From: Paenibacillus sp. FSL H7-0326
GTDB taxonomy: Bacteria; Bacillota; Bacilli; Paenibacillales; Paenibacillaceae
Length of the DNA stretch: 64,000 bases
Direction of reading: 5' to 3'
NCBI RefSeq assembly: GCF_001955535.1
Contig: NZ_MPVN01000003.1
Location: 310,001-374,000 of the forward strand
Of the stretch, positions 1 to 7,892 are shown piece after piece (the first letter of the stretch is position 1; each line of letters begins with the position of its first letter). The notes under the pieces were generated by a model, which saw only the letters and a program-made list of their open reading frames with translations, was not told the DNA's origin and did not search any database. A program made the position numbers and the translations under genes.

Positions 1-2039
1 TGCCTTTCTTGAGACAAACGGGCAATCCAGAGACAGTGCATATGATTGAATTAGTACGTAAGACACATGTTCGCCTTACAGAAAGCTATGGCCCAAACGT
101 CATGCTGTCTGATCGTGAGGCCGAGGAAGAGTTATGGATTAAAGAACTGGAGGGAATCCAGAACCAGGTTGTCATTCAGGTCTTTTACATGAAAAAAATG
201 ATGCTGTCTTATCTATCAGGAGACTATGAAGCCGCGTATGACATGTCACGAAGATCAAAGGGAGCGCTGGCCGCTTCGTTCGGCTTGTTTCATAAGGTCG
301 AACATGAATTATACACGGCGTTAACGATATATTCGCTGATTGAGGAGGTTTCGAAGGAGCGGAAGAAGCCCCTGCTCCAGGAAGCGCGTCAGTGCGAACG
401 CAAATTGTATCGCTGGGCGCGAGAAGCACCTGAGAACTATCAGCACCTCTATTTGCTGATCAAAGCAGAAAGATATCGTGCTGAAAGTAAGTTGAAGCAG
501 GCTGAGAGATGCTATGAGCAGGCGGTAGAGGGAGCTAGAGCTAACGGGTTTTATCATTTTAACGCGATTGCCGCTGAACGCATGGCAGACTTCTGTTTGG
601 CTGAAGGCCGGATGACGGCAGGCCGTCTGTACATGGCGGAGGCTTACAATTTATATGAGCAGTGGGGTGTCGTGAACAAGGTGAGAAGAATCGGAGATAT
701 TTATCCGGAATTTAAATCAGGCTCGTATAATACAACCACGACGATATCAACAGATTTTCTGGATCTGGAAGCCATAATGGGCGTCTCACAAGCTCTGTCT
801 CAGGAAATTGTGCTTCAAACACTACTCGAGAAAATTATGACAATCCTGATTCAGATATCAGGTGCAACCAGAGGTGTACTCGTTGTTAAACAAGCAGAGG
901 GTCTCTATGTAGAAGCCGAAGGAGAAGGCGGGGGCAAGGTTGGAGACGGTACAGCCAGACACACAGCAGCTGAAGAGATCCATACCTATAAGGAAGTTCC
1001 GTTGTCTATAGTACAGTATACAGCGAGAACTAGTGAAGACGTAGTGCTTGATGATGCTTCAAGACAAGGATTGTTTGTCAAAGACCCTTATATACAAAAT
1101 AATGAAGTGCGCTCCATCCTGTGTATTCCGATTTTGCATCAGGGTACATTGAATGCGATTGTTTACTTGGAGAACCGGTTTACTTCTCATGTATTTAACG
1201 ATGAGCGTAGAATGGTTGTGCATATGCTGGCAGGCCAGGCTGCAATATCCATCGAGCATGCGAAATTGATATCAACACTGGAGCATAAGGTCAAAGAACG
1301 AACAGAAGAATTGATGCAGATGGAGAATGATCGGCGGAAGCTCCTCGCTAATATATCGCATGATCTTGGAACACCACTGACCTCGATTCAAGGCTATGTC
1401 GAAGCCATCCTGGACCGTGTCGTGACAGAAGAGGAACAACAGCGCAAATATTTAAAGGTGATTCATTCCAGAGTTCTCAGTATACAGAGATTATTCAAAG
1501 ATTTGGTGCAGCTGAGCCGAATGGAGGCCAAGCAGTTAACGATGACCAAGACTCCAATGCATGCGGGAGTATTCGTACAATGGTTATCACAGAAATATGA
1601 GCTCGATATTGAGCAGGCGGGAATTGAGTACATGGTGAGTCTTGACCCTACTATGATGGATGCAGCCCCTGGGGAAGACATGCACATCTTGGTGGATCGG
1701 GAGCGGATGGGACAAGTATTTACGAATCTGATCAGCAACGCCATCAATCATACATCTCAGGAAGGTTCGATTGCTTTGTCGGCGGTCATTAGCGATGAAG
1801 GTCCCCATTTAGTTGTACAGGTGAAGGATACGGGGGTAGGGATTTCGGAAGAGGATATACCTTATGTATTTGAAAGGTTCTATCGCGCTTCGAAATCCCG
1901 CAATTCAAAGTATGGTGGAAGTGGACTGGGTCTTGCTATAGCCAAAGAAATTGTTCAATTGCATGACGGTGAAATCTGGGTAGAGAGCACATTGGGTCAA
2001 GGCAGTGCGTTCTATGTTAAACTTCCTTTTATTTCTTGA
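1..2039 (+). CDS. Sensor histidine kinase with GAF domain, C-terminal part (5' end outside window)
   Basis: The frame is open through the left edge (complete codons from base 3), so this is the C-terminal part of a longer protein; at least 676 residues are visible. Residues about 1-235 are alpha-helical and TPR-like, resembling the helical linker of very large kinases that carry a protein kinase/AAA-ATPase head (head not visible, inferred). A GAF-like domain follows at about 255-415, then a coiled coil, a HisKA domain with phospho-acceptor His near residue 451 in SHDLGTPLTSIQGY, and a HATPase domain with N box (NLISNAINH), G1 (DTGVGI), F box (FERFYR) and G2 (GGSGLGLAIA). It should be a cytoplasmic ATP-dependent autokinase. 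HDLG replaces the usual HDLR after the His. The last 28 bases overlap the end of the convergent response regulator, its probable partner. Kinase call firm; signal unknown. Confidence 0.88.
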   Translation, partial: PFLRQTGNPETVHMIELVRKTHVRLTESYGPNVMLSDREAEEELWIKELEGIQNQVVIQVFYMKKMMLSYLSGDYEAAYDMSRRSKGALAASFGLFHKVEHELYTALTIYSLIEEVSKERKKPLLQEARQCERKLYRWAREAPENYQHLYLLIKAERYRAESKLKQAERCYEQAVEGARANGFYHFNAIAAERMADFCLAEGRMTAGRLYMAEAYNLYEQWGVVNKVRRIGDIYPEFKSGSYNTTTTISTDFLDLEAIMGVSQALSQEIVLQTLLEKIMTILIQISGATRGVLVVKQAEGLYVEAEGEGGGKVGDGTARHTAAEEIHTYKEVPLSIVQYTARTSEDVVLDDASRQGLFVKDPYIQNNEVRSILCIPILHQGTLNAIVYLENRFTSHVFNDERRMVVHMLAGQAAISIEHAKLISTLEHKVKERTEELMQMENDRRKLLANISHDLGTPLTSIQGYVEAILDRVVTEEEQQRKYLKVIHSRVLSIQRLFKDLVQLSRMEAKQLTMTKTPMHAGVFVQWLSQKYELDIEQAGIEYMVSLDPTMMDAAPGEDMHILVDRERMGQVFTNLISNAINHTSQEGSIALSAVISDEGPHLVVQVKDTGVGISEEDIPYVFERFYRASKSRNSKYGGSGLGLAIAKEIVQLHDGEIWVESTLGQGSAFYVKLPFIS

Positions 2040-2770
2040 GCACCTGAAGCAGCCGGCTGTGCGTGGAATTTATAACCTACTCCGCGTACAGTCTGGATAT
2101 ATTGCGGCATCGATGGATTGGCTTCGATTTTTTTGCGTAAATTGCTGATGTGAACCATTACGGTTCTGGTGTCACCGTAGTGGTCTGCGCCCCATATAAA
2201 GTCAAATAGCTGCTCAGTTGGAAAAACACGTCCCGGCTGGCATGCTAGCTTATGCAGGATATTGAATTCCGTAGCAGACAGCTGCACGGCTGTTCCGCGA
2301 ATATGTACTTCATGCGTCGTTTCATTAATTAACAAATCTCCGAAGTCTAGAATATGACGATCATAGATTACCTCATTGCTAGTGACTACAGGCTGAGGCT
2401 GTCGATGGACCCGGCGAAGATGTGCCTTAACTCTGGCAACCAACTCTCCCGGACTAAACGGCTTCGTCATATAATCATCAGCTCCTACACTTAATCCACT
2501 AATCTTATCCCAGTCCTCACCTTTGCAGCTCAAGAAAAGAATGGGGGCAGGGGTATGATCTCTAATCTGTCGGCAAATTTCTAATCCGTCCATGTCAGGA
2601 AGCAGAATATCAAGAATAATCAAATCAGGCTGCAGCTCGTAAACGGCTTGAATCGCTGCCTGCCCTGTACTTACCGTGGTTACATGATACTGTTCTCTTT
2701 CCAGGTATAATCGGATAAGTTCACTAATTTCGAGCTCGTCATCCAGAACGAGAATGGATTCATGGGACAT
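2012..2770 (-). CDS. OmpR/PhoB-family response regulator
   Basis: A 252-residue regulator with an N-terminal receiver domain (acidic pair in VLDDE, phospho-Asp in LIILDILLPDMDGLE, conserved Lys in DDYMTKPFSPGEL) and a C-terminal winged helix of the Trans_reg_C type (ATEFNILHKLACQPGRVF, then the recognition-helix region TVMVHISNLRKKIE and the wing RGVGYKF). I start it at the ATG at 2770, 8 bases after an AGAAGGTG ribosome binding site; a longer version from 2791 would put that site inside the gene. It should bind DNA as a phosphorylated dimer. Its 3' end overlaps the histidine kinase gene by 28 bases in convergent orientation, an unusual layout for a probable cognate pair. Target genes are unknown; the CPBP gene is divergent. 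Confidence 0.93.
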   Translation of the reverse strand: MSHESILVLDDELEISELIRLYLEREQYHVTTVSTGQAAIQAVYELQPDLIILDILLPDMDGLEICRQIRDHTPAPILFLSCKGEDWDKISGLSVGADDYMTKPFSPGELVARVKAHLRRVHRQPQPVVTSNEVIYDRHILDFGDLLINETTHEVHIRGTAVQLSATEFNILHKLACQPGRVFPTEQLFDFIWGADHYGDTRTVMVHISNLRKKIEANPSMPQYIQTVRGVGYKFHAQPAASGAQEIKGSLT

Positions 2771-3010
2771 GCTAATTTCACCTTCTTGCAATATTTAATA
2801 GTCAAATTATACCTGACCTGCGTCAGATGCGAAATAACTTCTGGATAAAATGACCTATGAAATTTGACGTGCTTCAATCCATTCAAGTATAGTTTGATGG
2901 TGATAAGGTATGGTAGAGAGGGGTTTTCACTGCAGTTTTGCTTTATCTTATGAAGAAGAAACTGTCATGCAGACGTAGAATATTGTCGAAATCGGGTTAG
3001 GAGATCTAAA

Positions 3011-3691
3011 ATGTTAAACTCAAGGAAAAATTGGGTGAGTATAATACTCATTGTGGTATTCAGCTGTGTCATCATGGGCTATGTCGATGCGGTACTTAAA
3101 CCGGATTATGCTGTTAAATCCATCATCAAAATCATGCTGTTTCTCACCTTACCGGCGCTGTACGCCTATTTTAGCAGGGAGATTTCTTTTCGGGCCTTAT
3201 TCAAATTCGATAAGAAGAGTCTAAAGTTTGCCATGCTGCTAGGCATCGGAGTATTTATATTCATTTTGGGAAGCTACTTTCTCATAGGACCTTACTTTGA
3301 TTTTACCCAAGTTACGGGAGCACTGCAGAATAATATGGGGGTTAATGCGGGAAATTTTGTATTCGTAGCCATCTATATATCAATTATAAATTCATTGCTC
3401 GAAGAGTTCTTCTTCAGAGGATTTGCGTTCTTAACTTTGAAAAAACTCGCCGGCCGCAGGCTTGCTTATCTGTTCAGCGCAGGAGCGTTTGCAGTCTATC
3501 ACATCGCGATGATGACAAGCTGGTTTACGATTCCTTTGTTCGTCTTACTGATTGTCAGTCTCTTCGTTGCAGGTGTGCTCTTCAACTGGTTGAATGAAAG
3601 AAACGGGAATATCTATGCTTCCTGGATGGTACATATGTGTGCCAACCTTGCTATCAATACCATCGGTTTCATCCTGTTTGGGATCATATAA
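3011..3691 (+). CDS. CPBP-family intramembrane protease
   Basis: A 226-residue, very hydrophobic protein with about six to eight predicted membrane segments. The CPBP (CAAX protease/Abi) signature is present: motif 1 LLEEFFFRGF (Glu-Glu...Arg) near residue 136, then a conserved His in AVYHIAMM and an asparagine-rich C-terminal motif (NWLNERNGNIYASWMVHM, His present). The family comprises membrane-embedded glutamate-type proteases; in bacilli members serve in bacteriocin self-immunity or unknown roles. The AGGAG site lies 8 bases upstream of the ATG. It stands alone, divergent from the response regulator and followed by a strong terminator. Substrate unknown. Confidence 0.85.
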   Translation: MLNSRKNWVSIILIVVFSCVIMGYVDAVLKPDYAVKSIIKIMLFLTLPALYAYFSREISFRALFKFDKKSLKFAMLLGIGVFIFILGSYFLIGPYFDFTQVTGALQNNMGVNAGNFVFVAIYISIINSLLEEFFFRGFAFLTLKKLAGRRLAYLFSAGAFAVYHIAMMTSWFTIPLFVLLIVSLFVAGVLFNWLNERNGNIYASWMVHMCANLAINTIGFILFGII

Positions 3692-3700
3692 AATGAATTG

Positions 3701-3754
3701 AATTACAAGAAAGACCTTGGGATACTGTATATTCCCAAGGTCTTTCTTGTAATT
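3701..3754. terminator. Bidirectional intrinsic terminator
   Basis: Perfect 22-bp inverted repeat (3701-3722 with 3733-3754, 10-base loop) lying between the convergent CPBP and ABM-domain genes. The outer parts of the arms supply A/T tracts for both directions, so it probably ends transcripts from both sides. Confidence 0.88.
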
Positions 3755-3791
3755 TAGGTGTAATAGGTGATATATACCTATATACGTTAGA

Positions 3792-4088
3792 TTAAACTTC
3801 TAGAGGTTCGCCGCTGAATATTTTGAGTTCCATGGGTGCAGACAGAAGCTCTTTGGCTTTGTGAGTGAAGGCAGTGAAGTGTGCACTTGCATTATGTGCT
3901 CCTGCTGCCTCCATATCCTTCCACAGCTCAACCATGGTGTACTTATGTTCTTGCTCCGTTGATTTCATGAGTTCATAGCTGATGTTTCCTTCCTCAGCTC
4001 GCGTTGCTGCAAGAAGAGAATTGACTTCTTCAAGAAATACAGCTTCCTGGTCCGGTTTAATAAATAAATTAGCATGAACGATGATCAT
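3792..4088 (-). CDS. Putative quinol monooxygenase (ABM domain)
   Basis: A 98-residue single-domain protein of the antibiotic-biosynthesis-monooxygenase (ABM) fold, similar to YgiN-type quinol monooxygenases. Typical features are the N-terminal strand MIIVHANLFIKPDQEAVFLEEV, a central NISYELMKS strand, and TMVELWKDMEA followed by a conserved His (SAHFTAF). Such proteins act as small dimers on quinols without cofactor or serve uncharacterised roles. It lies 29 bases downstream of the marR gene on the same strand, so the two probably form an operon. With the adjacent nitroreductase this suggests quinone or electrophile detoxification (inference). Confidence 0.85.
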   Translation of the reverse strand: MIIVHANLFIKPDQEAVFLEEVNSLLAATRAEEGNISYELMKSTEQEHKYTMVELWKDMEAAGAHNASAHFTAFTHKAKELLSAPMELKIFSGEPLEV

Positions 4089-4117
4089 TATGATGACCTG
4101 CCTTTTCTAGTAGTCAT

Positions 4118-4546
4118 TTAGTATTCACTAATATTGCTCTGCATGCGTTGCAGCATATCATTGAGAACGTCGACTTCTTCCTTGCTGAAATCCATCAGCA
4201 TTTGATTCACGAAAGTTGTCTTTTCTTTCTTGTAATTGACGATATGCTTCCGACCATCTTCGGTCAGTCGAACAAAGGTTACTCTTTGATCAGAAGGGTT
4301 GCGTCTTCTGGCGACCATGCCGTCTGCTTCCAGTTGTTTCAGATGACGAGTAATGGCGGCACTGTCAATATTGATCGCTTTCTGCAGGTGGGTCTGGTTG
4401 ACCTCATCTGCAAGATACAGCTGATATAATAAGTCATAACGAGATGAGCTGATTCCCGTGCATCTTTCAAACTTGGGGCTGATCTGATTATTCAGATTTT
4501 TAAGCAGATGCAGAATTTGCTCCTGCTCTGAGAATGAACATTCCAT
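4118..4546 (-). CDS. MarR-family transcriptional regulator
   Basis: A 142-residue winged-helix regulator of the MarR family: N-terminal dimerisation helix, HTH at about residues 50-75 (QTHLQKAINIDSAAITRHLK), a wing with the classical Asp-x-Arg motif (RRRNPSDQRVTFVRLTEDG) and a C-terminal dimerisation helix. I start it at the ATG at 4546, six to seven bases after GGAGGT; the longer GTG version would overlap that site. It has one Cys near the start (MECSF) and one in FERCTGISS, so redox sensing is possible but not shown. The palindromes in its own promoter and in that of the nitroreductase are its probable operators, implying autorepression and control of both units. Confidence 0.93.
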   Translation of the reverse strand: MECSFSEQEQILHLLKNLNNQISPKFERCTGISSSRYDLLYQLYLADEVNQTHLQKAINIDSAAITRHLKQLEADGMVARRRNPSDQRVTFVRLTEDGRKHIVNYKKEKTTFVNQMLMDFSKEEVDVLNDMLQRMQSNISEY

Positions 4547-4560
4547 ATCATTGACCTCCA

Positions 4561-4611
4561 CTCATTATTTGAGCTATCAATTAATATAATGCAAATCCCC
4601 AAAGAGTGCAA
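4561..4611 (-). promoter_or_regulatory. Promoter and operator of the marR operon
   Basis: Reading leftwards: -35 TTGCAC (4606-4611), 17-base spacer, -10 TATATT (4583-4588), then the palindrome CTCAAATAATGAG (4561-4573) just downstream of the -10. The same arrangement, down to the 3-base gap between the core TGCATTATATTAATTGA and the palindrome, occurs in front of the nitroreductase gene, which identifies a shared operator. Confidence 0.8.
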
Positions 4612-4645
4612 GGTAACCATACCGCATATTCCATCTGCTTGTCGA

Positions 4646-5284
4646 TTATTTCCACACAGCGACTTTGTCTGCAGGCAAACGATAAGAGGTGAATCCTTCA
4701 CTTGCTGCTTTACCGATGGTAACTAGCATGACCGGTACATAACGGTCTTTGTCTAGGCCAAATGCTTCAGCAATCTGATCCTTCTCAAATCCGCCGATTG
4801 GGTTAGTATCATAGCCATGGGCACGTGCTACAAGCATGAGCTGCATCGATACCAAACCGGAATCCAGTAGAAGAATTTCACGCATAGCTTCATCCGACAT
4901 GTTTTCATACATCGGTTTAAAAGCACCAAGCTGCATGTCTTTGACTTCCTGAGGCATATAGCCAAGCTCTACGGCTTTACCATAGATTTCTTCAGCGTAA
5001 TCAAAATTATTCATGTCCCCGAAGACCGCAATCACTGCAGAAGCGGAAAGTACTTTGTCTTTATTGAATTTTGCAAGTGGAGCAAGTGTAGCTTTGGCCT
5101 CATCACTTTCGATGACCACAAAACGCCACGGCTGCATATTAATTGACGAAGGAGCTGTAACCGCCTCTTCCAATATCTCGGTCATTTCTTCTTTGCTGAT
5201 CTTTACAGCAGGGTCATATACTTTGATGGAACGACGTCCATATACAATCTCGTTAAAATCATTGGTTTGTTGATATTTGCGCAT
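4646..5284 (-). CDS. Nitroreductase-family NAD(P)H-dependent FMN oxidoreductase
   Basis: A 212-residue nitroreductase-fold protein. Hallmarks are the FMN-contacting RRSIKVYD near the N terminus, APSSINMQPWRFVVIES (FMN phosphate/ring contacts) and a C-terminal PVMLVTIGKA strand followed by a basic segment. Family members are homodimeric flavoproteins that transfer hydride from NAD(P)H to quinones or nitro-aromatics. I start it at the ATG at 5284, 12 bases after AAGGAG; the upstream GTG abuts that site and is unlikely. Its promoter carries two copies of the MarR operator, so it is probably the main target of the adjacent regulator. True substrate unknown. Confidence 0.9.
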   Translation of the reverse strand: MRKYQQTNDFNEIVYGRRSIKVYDPAVKISKEEMTEILEEAVTAPSSINMQPWRFVVIESDEAKATLAPLAKFNKDKVLSASAVIAVFGDMNNFDYAEEIYGKAVELGYMPQEVKDMQLGAFKPMYENMSDEAMREILLLDSGLVSMQLMLVARAHGYDTNPIGGFEKDQIAEAFGLDKDRYVPVMLVTIGKAASEGFTSYRLPADKVAVWK

Positions 5285-5321
5285 GTCACTAGACACTCCT
5301 TAATAAAAAATTAGTTGATGA

Positions 5322-5387
5322 CTCAATATTTGAGTAGTCAATATTTGATACGTCAATTAATATAATGCACTTCTGCAGAATTTGCAA
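5322..5387 (-). promoter_or_regulatory. Nitroreductase promoter with two MarR operators
   Basis: Reading leftwards: -35 TTGCAA (5382-5387), 17-base spacer, -10 TATATT (5359-5364), then palindromes at 5337-5349 (GTCAATATTTGAT) and 5322-5334 (CTCAATATTTGAG), 15 bases apart centre to centre. The proximal copy has exactly the same spacing to the -10 core as in the marR promoter. Confidence 0.82.
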
Positions 5388-5458
5388 CACCTAATTTTCA
5401 GCAATAACAGATGAACCGAGGGAAATCCTATGCTCTTCAAGGACTTGATATATCAAAT

Positions 5459-5483
5459 AAGCCGATCCACACGGGATCGGCTT
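5459..5483 (-). terminator. Intrinsic terminator after the 5.5-kb small gene
   Basis: Perfect 10-bp stem (AAGCCGATCC with GGATCGGCTT, 5-base loop) just past the stop of the small leftward gene at 5506. The following T-run is weak (ATTTGAT), so efficiency is uncertain. Confidence 0.6.
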
Positions 5484-5505
5484 GGTTACTCGGGTCAAGA
5501 TATAG

Positions 5506-5694
5506 TCAAGCTCTTTTATTTTCGACCGATTTCATGCGGTTCTGATCATCAAGCTTGCGGTCCGTACTGAATTCCTGTCCTGCTTCTAGTTCCGTATGAC
5601 CTGATGCACTGCGCGCAAATTTGGTAAACTGTTCTTTCTGCTCATCCAGCTTGTGCTTTTGCTGCAGCAGCTCCTGTGGATCCTGTTTTGTCAT
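5506..5694 (-). CDS. Small hydrophilic protein, unrecognised
   Basis: A 62-residue, highly charged, probably helical protein rich in Lys, Gln and Glu (DPQELLQQKHKLDEQKEQF). I start it at the ATG at 5694, nine bases after GAGGAGGT, which argues that it is translated. It follows tlp on the same strand with a 39-base gap, so it may be made in the forespore with it. I do not recognise the family. No signal peptide or membrane segment is seen. Confidence 0.62.
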   Translation of the reverse strand: MTKQDPQELLQQKHKLDEQKEQFTKFARSASGHTELEAGQEFSTDRKLDDQNRMKSVENKRA

Positions 5695-5733
5695 ATGAAG
5701 CAAACCTCCTCTGGAGTCAAAGTGCAAAATACC

Positions 5734-5961
5734 TTAAGAATGTGACTGATGATCGGCTTCATCCTTAATTTCCTCACGGAAACCGGAAATGCTATGCTTG
5801 CGGCGTTCATTTTTCTCTTGAATTTGGGCTTTTTCCTGAGCAGGAATCTCATCTCCGAACTCTTCGAGATAGCCCTCAGCTTCACGGTAGTTCTCTATGG
5901 TGTTTTGTACTGCATTTTGCAAATGCTCAACATTATCCTTGCGATTATCCGGCTTAGCCAT
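5734..5961 (-). CDS. tlp: Small acid-soluble spore protein Tlp
   Basis: A 75-residue acidic/basic helical protein that matches the Tlp (thioredoxin-like small spore protein) family along its length: N terminus MAKPDNRKDNVEHLQ, the conserved NTIENYREAEG block, and the QIQEKNERR...FREEIKDEA block near the C terminus. Tlp accumulates in the developing spore core of Bacillus and is made from a forespore sigma-G promoter; I could not identify a sigma-G promoter here. GGGAGG lies about 8 bases before the ATG. Its presence shows that the organism is an endospore former. Confidence 0.93.
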   Translation of the reverse strand: MAKPDNRKDNVEHLQNAVQNTIENYREAEGYLEEFGDEIPAQEKAQIQEKNERRKHSISGFREEIKDEADHQSHS

Positions 5962-6263
5962 ACGAAATACCTCCCATAAATGATGATATTGGATTGAGAT
6001 TTGTAGTTAAATCCTTACGTAGGAAGTTTTCCTTAAGACAGAGATGCTTATGCATTCAAGCCTTATTTTTATCATGTACATGTGGAAGGATGAGCTTAAG
6101 CGCAATGTGTAATAATAAGCAGGATACAGGAGGATAAGCCCATATAGTTATCATATTCGTTCCATTTACCTATGTAATTGAGAGCTGAAGCAAGTATGAT
6201 ATAAAAACGGGAGATTGAGCTGTCAACCGAATTGACACCAGAGAAAGAGAGTGAAGCTAACCC
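5962..6263. other. Intergenic region, no gene seen
   Basis: About 300 bases between the divergent tlp and amino-acid permease genes. It must hold both promoters. I see no convincing ORF, long repeat or RNA motif. Confidence 0.5.
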
Positions 6264-7616
6264 ATGGTACAGGATGAGAATTTGACAAGAGGGTTAAAAA
6301 ACAGACATGTGCAGCTTATCGCCATAGGTGGAGCAATTGGTACCGGCTTGTTTCTGGGTGCTGGCAAATCCATTCATTTAGCAGGTCCCTCGATCCTATT
6401 TGCTTACATAATAACGGGCATCATATTATTTTTCATTATGCGGGCTCTCGGCGAATTGTTATTAAGCAATCTGAATTACCACTCGTTCGTTGATTTTGTT
6501 AAAGATTATATGGGAAATGGAGCCGCCTTTGTCACAGGCTGGACCTACTGGTTCTGCTGGATTTCGATTGCCATGGCAGACTTAACGGCCGTCGGTCTAT
6601 ATACTCAATTCTGGTTTCCAGAGATCCCTCAATGGATGCCGGGACTTATTGCACTTGTGATCCTGCTGATTATGAATTTGGCAACCGTGAAGCTGTTTGG
6701 TGAAATGGAATTCTGGTTTGCCTTAATTAAAGTTATCGCAATACTAGCCCTCATCGTCATTGGAATCGTGATGATTGTGAGAGGGTTCTCTACAGATCAG
6801 GGTCCTTCCAGCTTCACGAATTTGTGGGCGCATGGAGGCATGTTTCCGAATGGAATGCACGGCTTTTTACTATCCTTTCAAATGGTAGTATTTGCTTTTG
6901 TAGGGATTGAGCTTGTCGGTCTGACAGCGGGCGAGACGGAGAATCCGGAAAAGGTCATTCCGCAGGCAATCAACAATATCCCCATTAGAATATTGATCTT
7001 CTATGTGGGTGCACTGCTGATCATTATGAGTATCTATCCATGGAATGCGATTAATCCGGATGAAAGTCCATTCGTTCAAGTATTTCTGGCTGTAGGTATT
7101 ACTGCAGCAGCAGCAGTCGTTAATTTTGTCGTGCTGACATCTGCGGCCTCAGCCTGTAACAGCGCTATTTTTAGTACGAGCCGTATGGTGTATTCCTTGG
7201 CCAAGGACGAGAATGCTCCTGAAAGTCTAAGTAAACTGAACAGGAGAAGCGTGCCTTCAAATGCTTTGTATTTCTCTTGTGCGGTCATATTAATCGTCGT
7301 TATCTTGAACTATGTGATGCCGGAGGGAGTATTTACATTAATTACGAGCATTTCGACCGTGTGTTTTCTTTTCGTCTGGGCGATGATCATTATCAGTCAT
7401 TTGAGGTACCGTAAGATGAAACCGGAATTGGCACGCAGCAATAAGTTCAAGCTGCCGCTGTATCCGTTCTCTAACTATTTGGTCTTGGCCTTTCTTGCCT
7501 TTGTGCTTGTCATCTTGGGGCTGGCCGAAGATACGAGAGTCGCTTTGTTTGTAACTCCGGTCTGGTTTATCATCGTCATCGCAATTTATCACATTCTTAA
7601 GAAGAAAATAGCATAA
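6264..7616 (+). CDS. APC-family amino-acid permease (AAT type)
   Basis: A 450-residue integral membrane protein with about 12 membrane helices. The N-terminal LKNRHVQLIAIGGAIGTGLF motif (helix 1 with the unwound GGAIGTG substrate site) and FVGIELVGLTAGETENP in helix 6 are diagnostic of the amino-acid transporter (AAT) branch of the APC superfamily, which includes D-serine/alanine/glycine and proline permeases (CycA, AapA, YtnA). It should be a proton-coupled importer. Its upstream ribosome binding site is weak. It ends at a clear terminator and is transcribed alone; whether it serves the next cluster is unknown. Substrate cannot be read from sequence. Confidence 0.9.
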   Translation: MVQDENLTRGLKNRHVQLIAIGGAIGTGLFLGAGKSIHLAGPSILFAYIITGIILFFIMRALGELLLSNLNYHSFVDFVKDYMGNGAAFVTGWTYWFCWISIAMADLTAVGLYTQFWFPEIPQWMPGLIALVILLIMNLATVKLFGEMEFWFALIKVIAILALIVIGIVMIVRGFSTDQGPSSFTNLWAHGGMFPNGMHGFLLSFQMVVFAFVGIELVGLTAGETENPEKVIPQAINNIPIRILIFYVGALLIIMSIYPWNAINPDESPFVQVFLAVGITAAAAVVNFVVLTSAASACNSAIFSTSRMVYSLAKDENAPESLSKLNRRSVPSNALYFSCAVILIVVILNYVMPEGVFTLITSISTVCFLFVWAMIIISHLRYRKMKPELARSNKFKLPLYPFSNYLVLAFLAFVLVILGLAEDTRVALFVTPVWFIIVIAIYHILKKKIA

Positions 7617-7630
7617 CGATATTCTTCACG

Positions 7631-7663
7631 AGAGCCGAGGCTATATTTGCCTTGGCTCTTTTT
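7631..7663 (+). terminator. Intrinsic terminator after the permease
   Basis: Stem AGAGCCGAGGC with GCCTTGGCTCT (7631-7641 and 7649-7659, one G-T pair) followed by TTTTTG. Confidence 0.85.
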
Positions 7664-7892
7664 GTGGTTCCATTCTATCTGATTAGAATAGCAGCATATA
7701 CGAATAAATCGTTACTTTTCAGTTTTAATGTTATATTAAATTACTTATAAAGTTATATACATGAATATATTTGTACTAATCCAATAAAAATGCACCCTTA
7801 TTTTGTATTCATGATCTAAAGACGTGAAGAAATATAACATTTATAATTGCTTCAAGGTACAGATCAATTCCAGAGAAAAGGGTGGAGAATAT

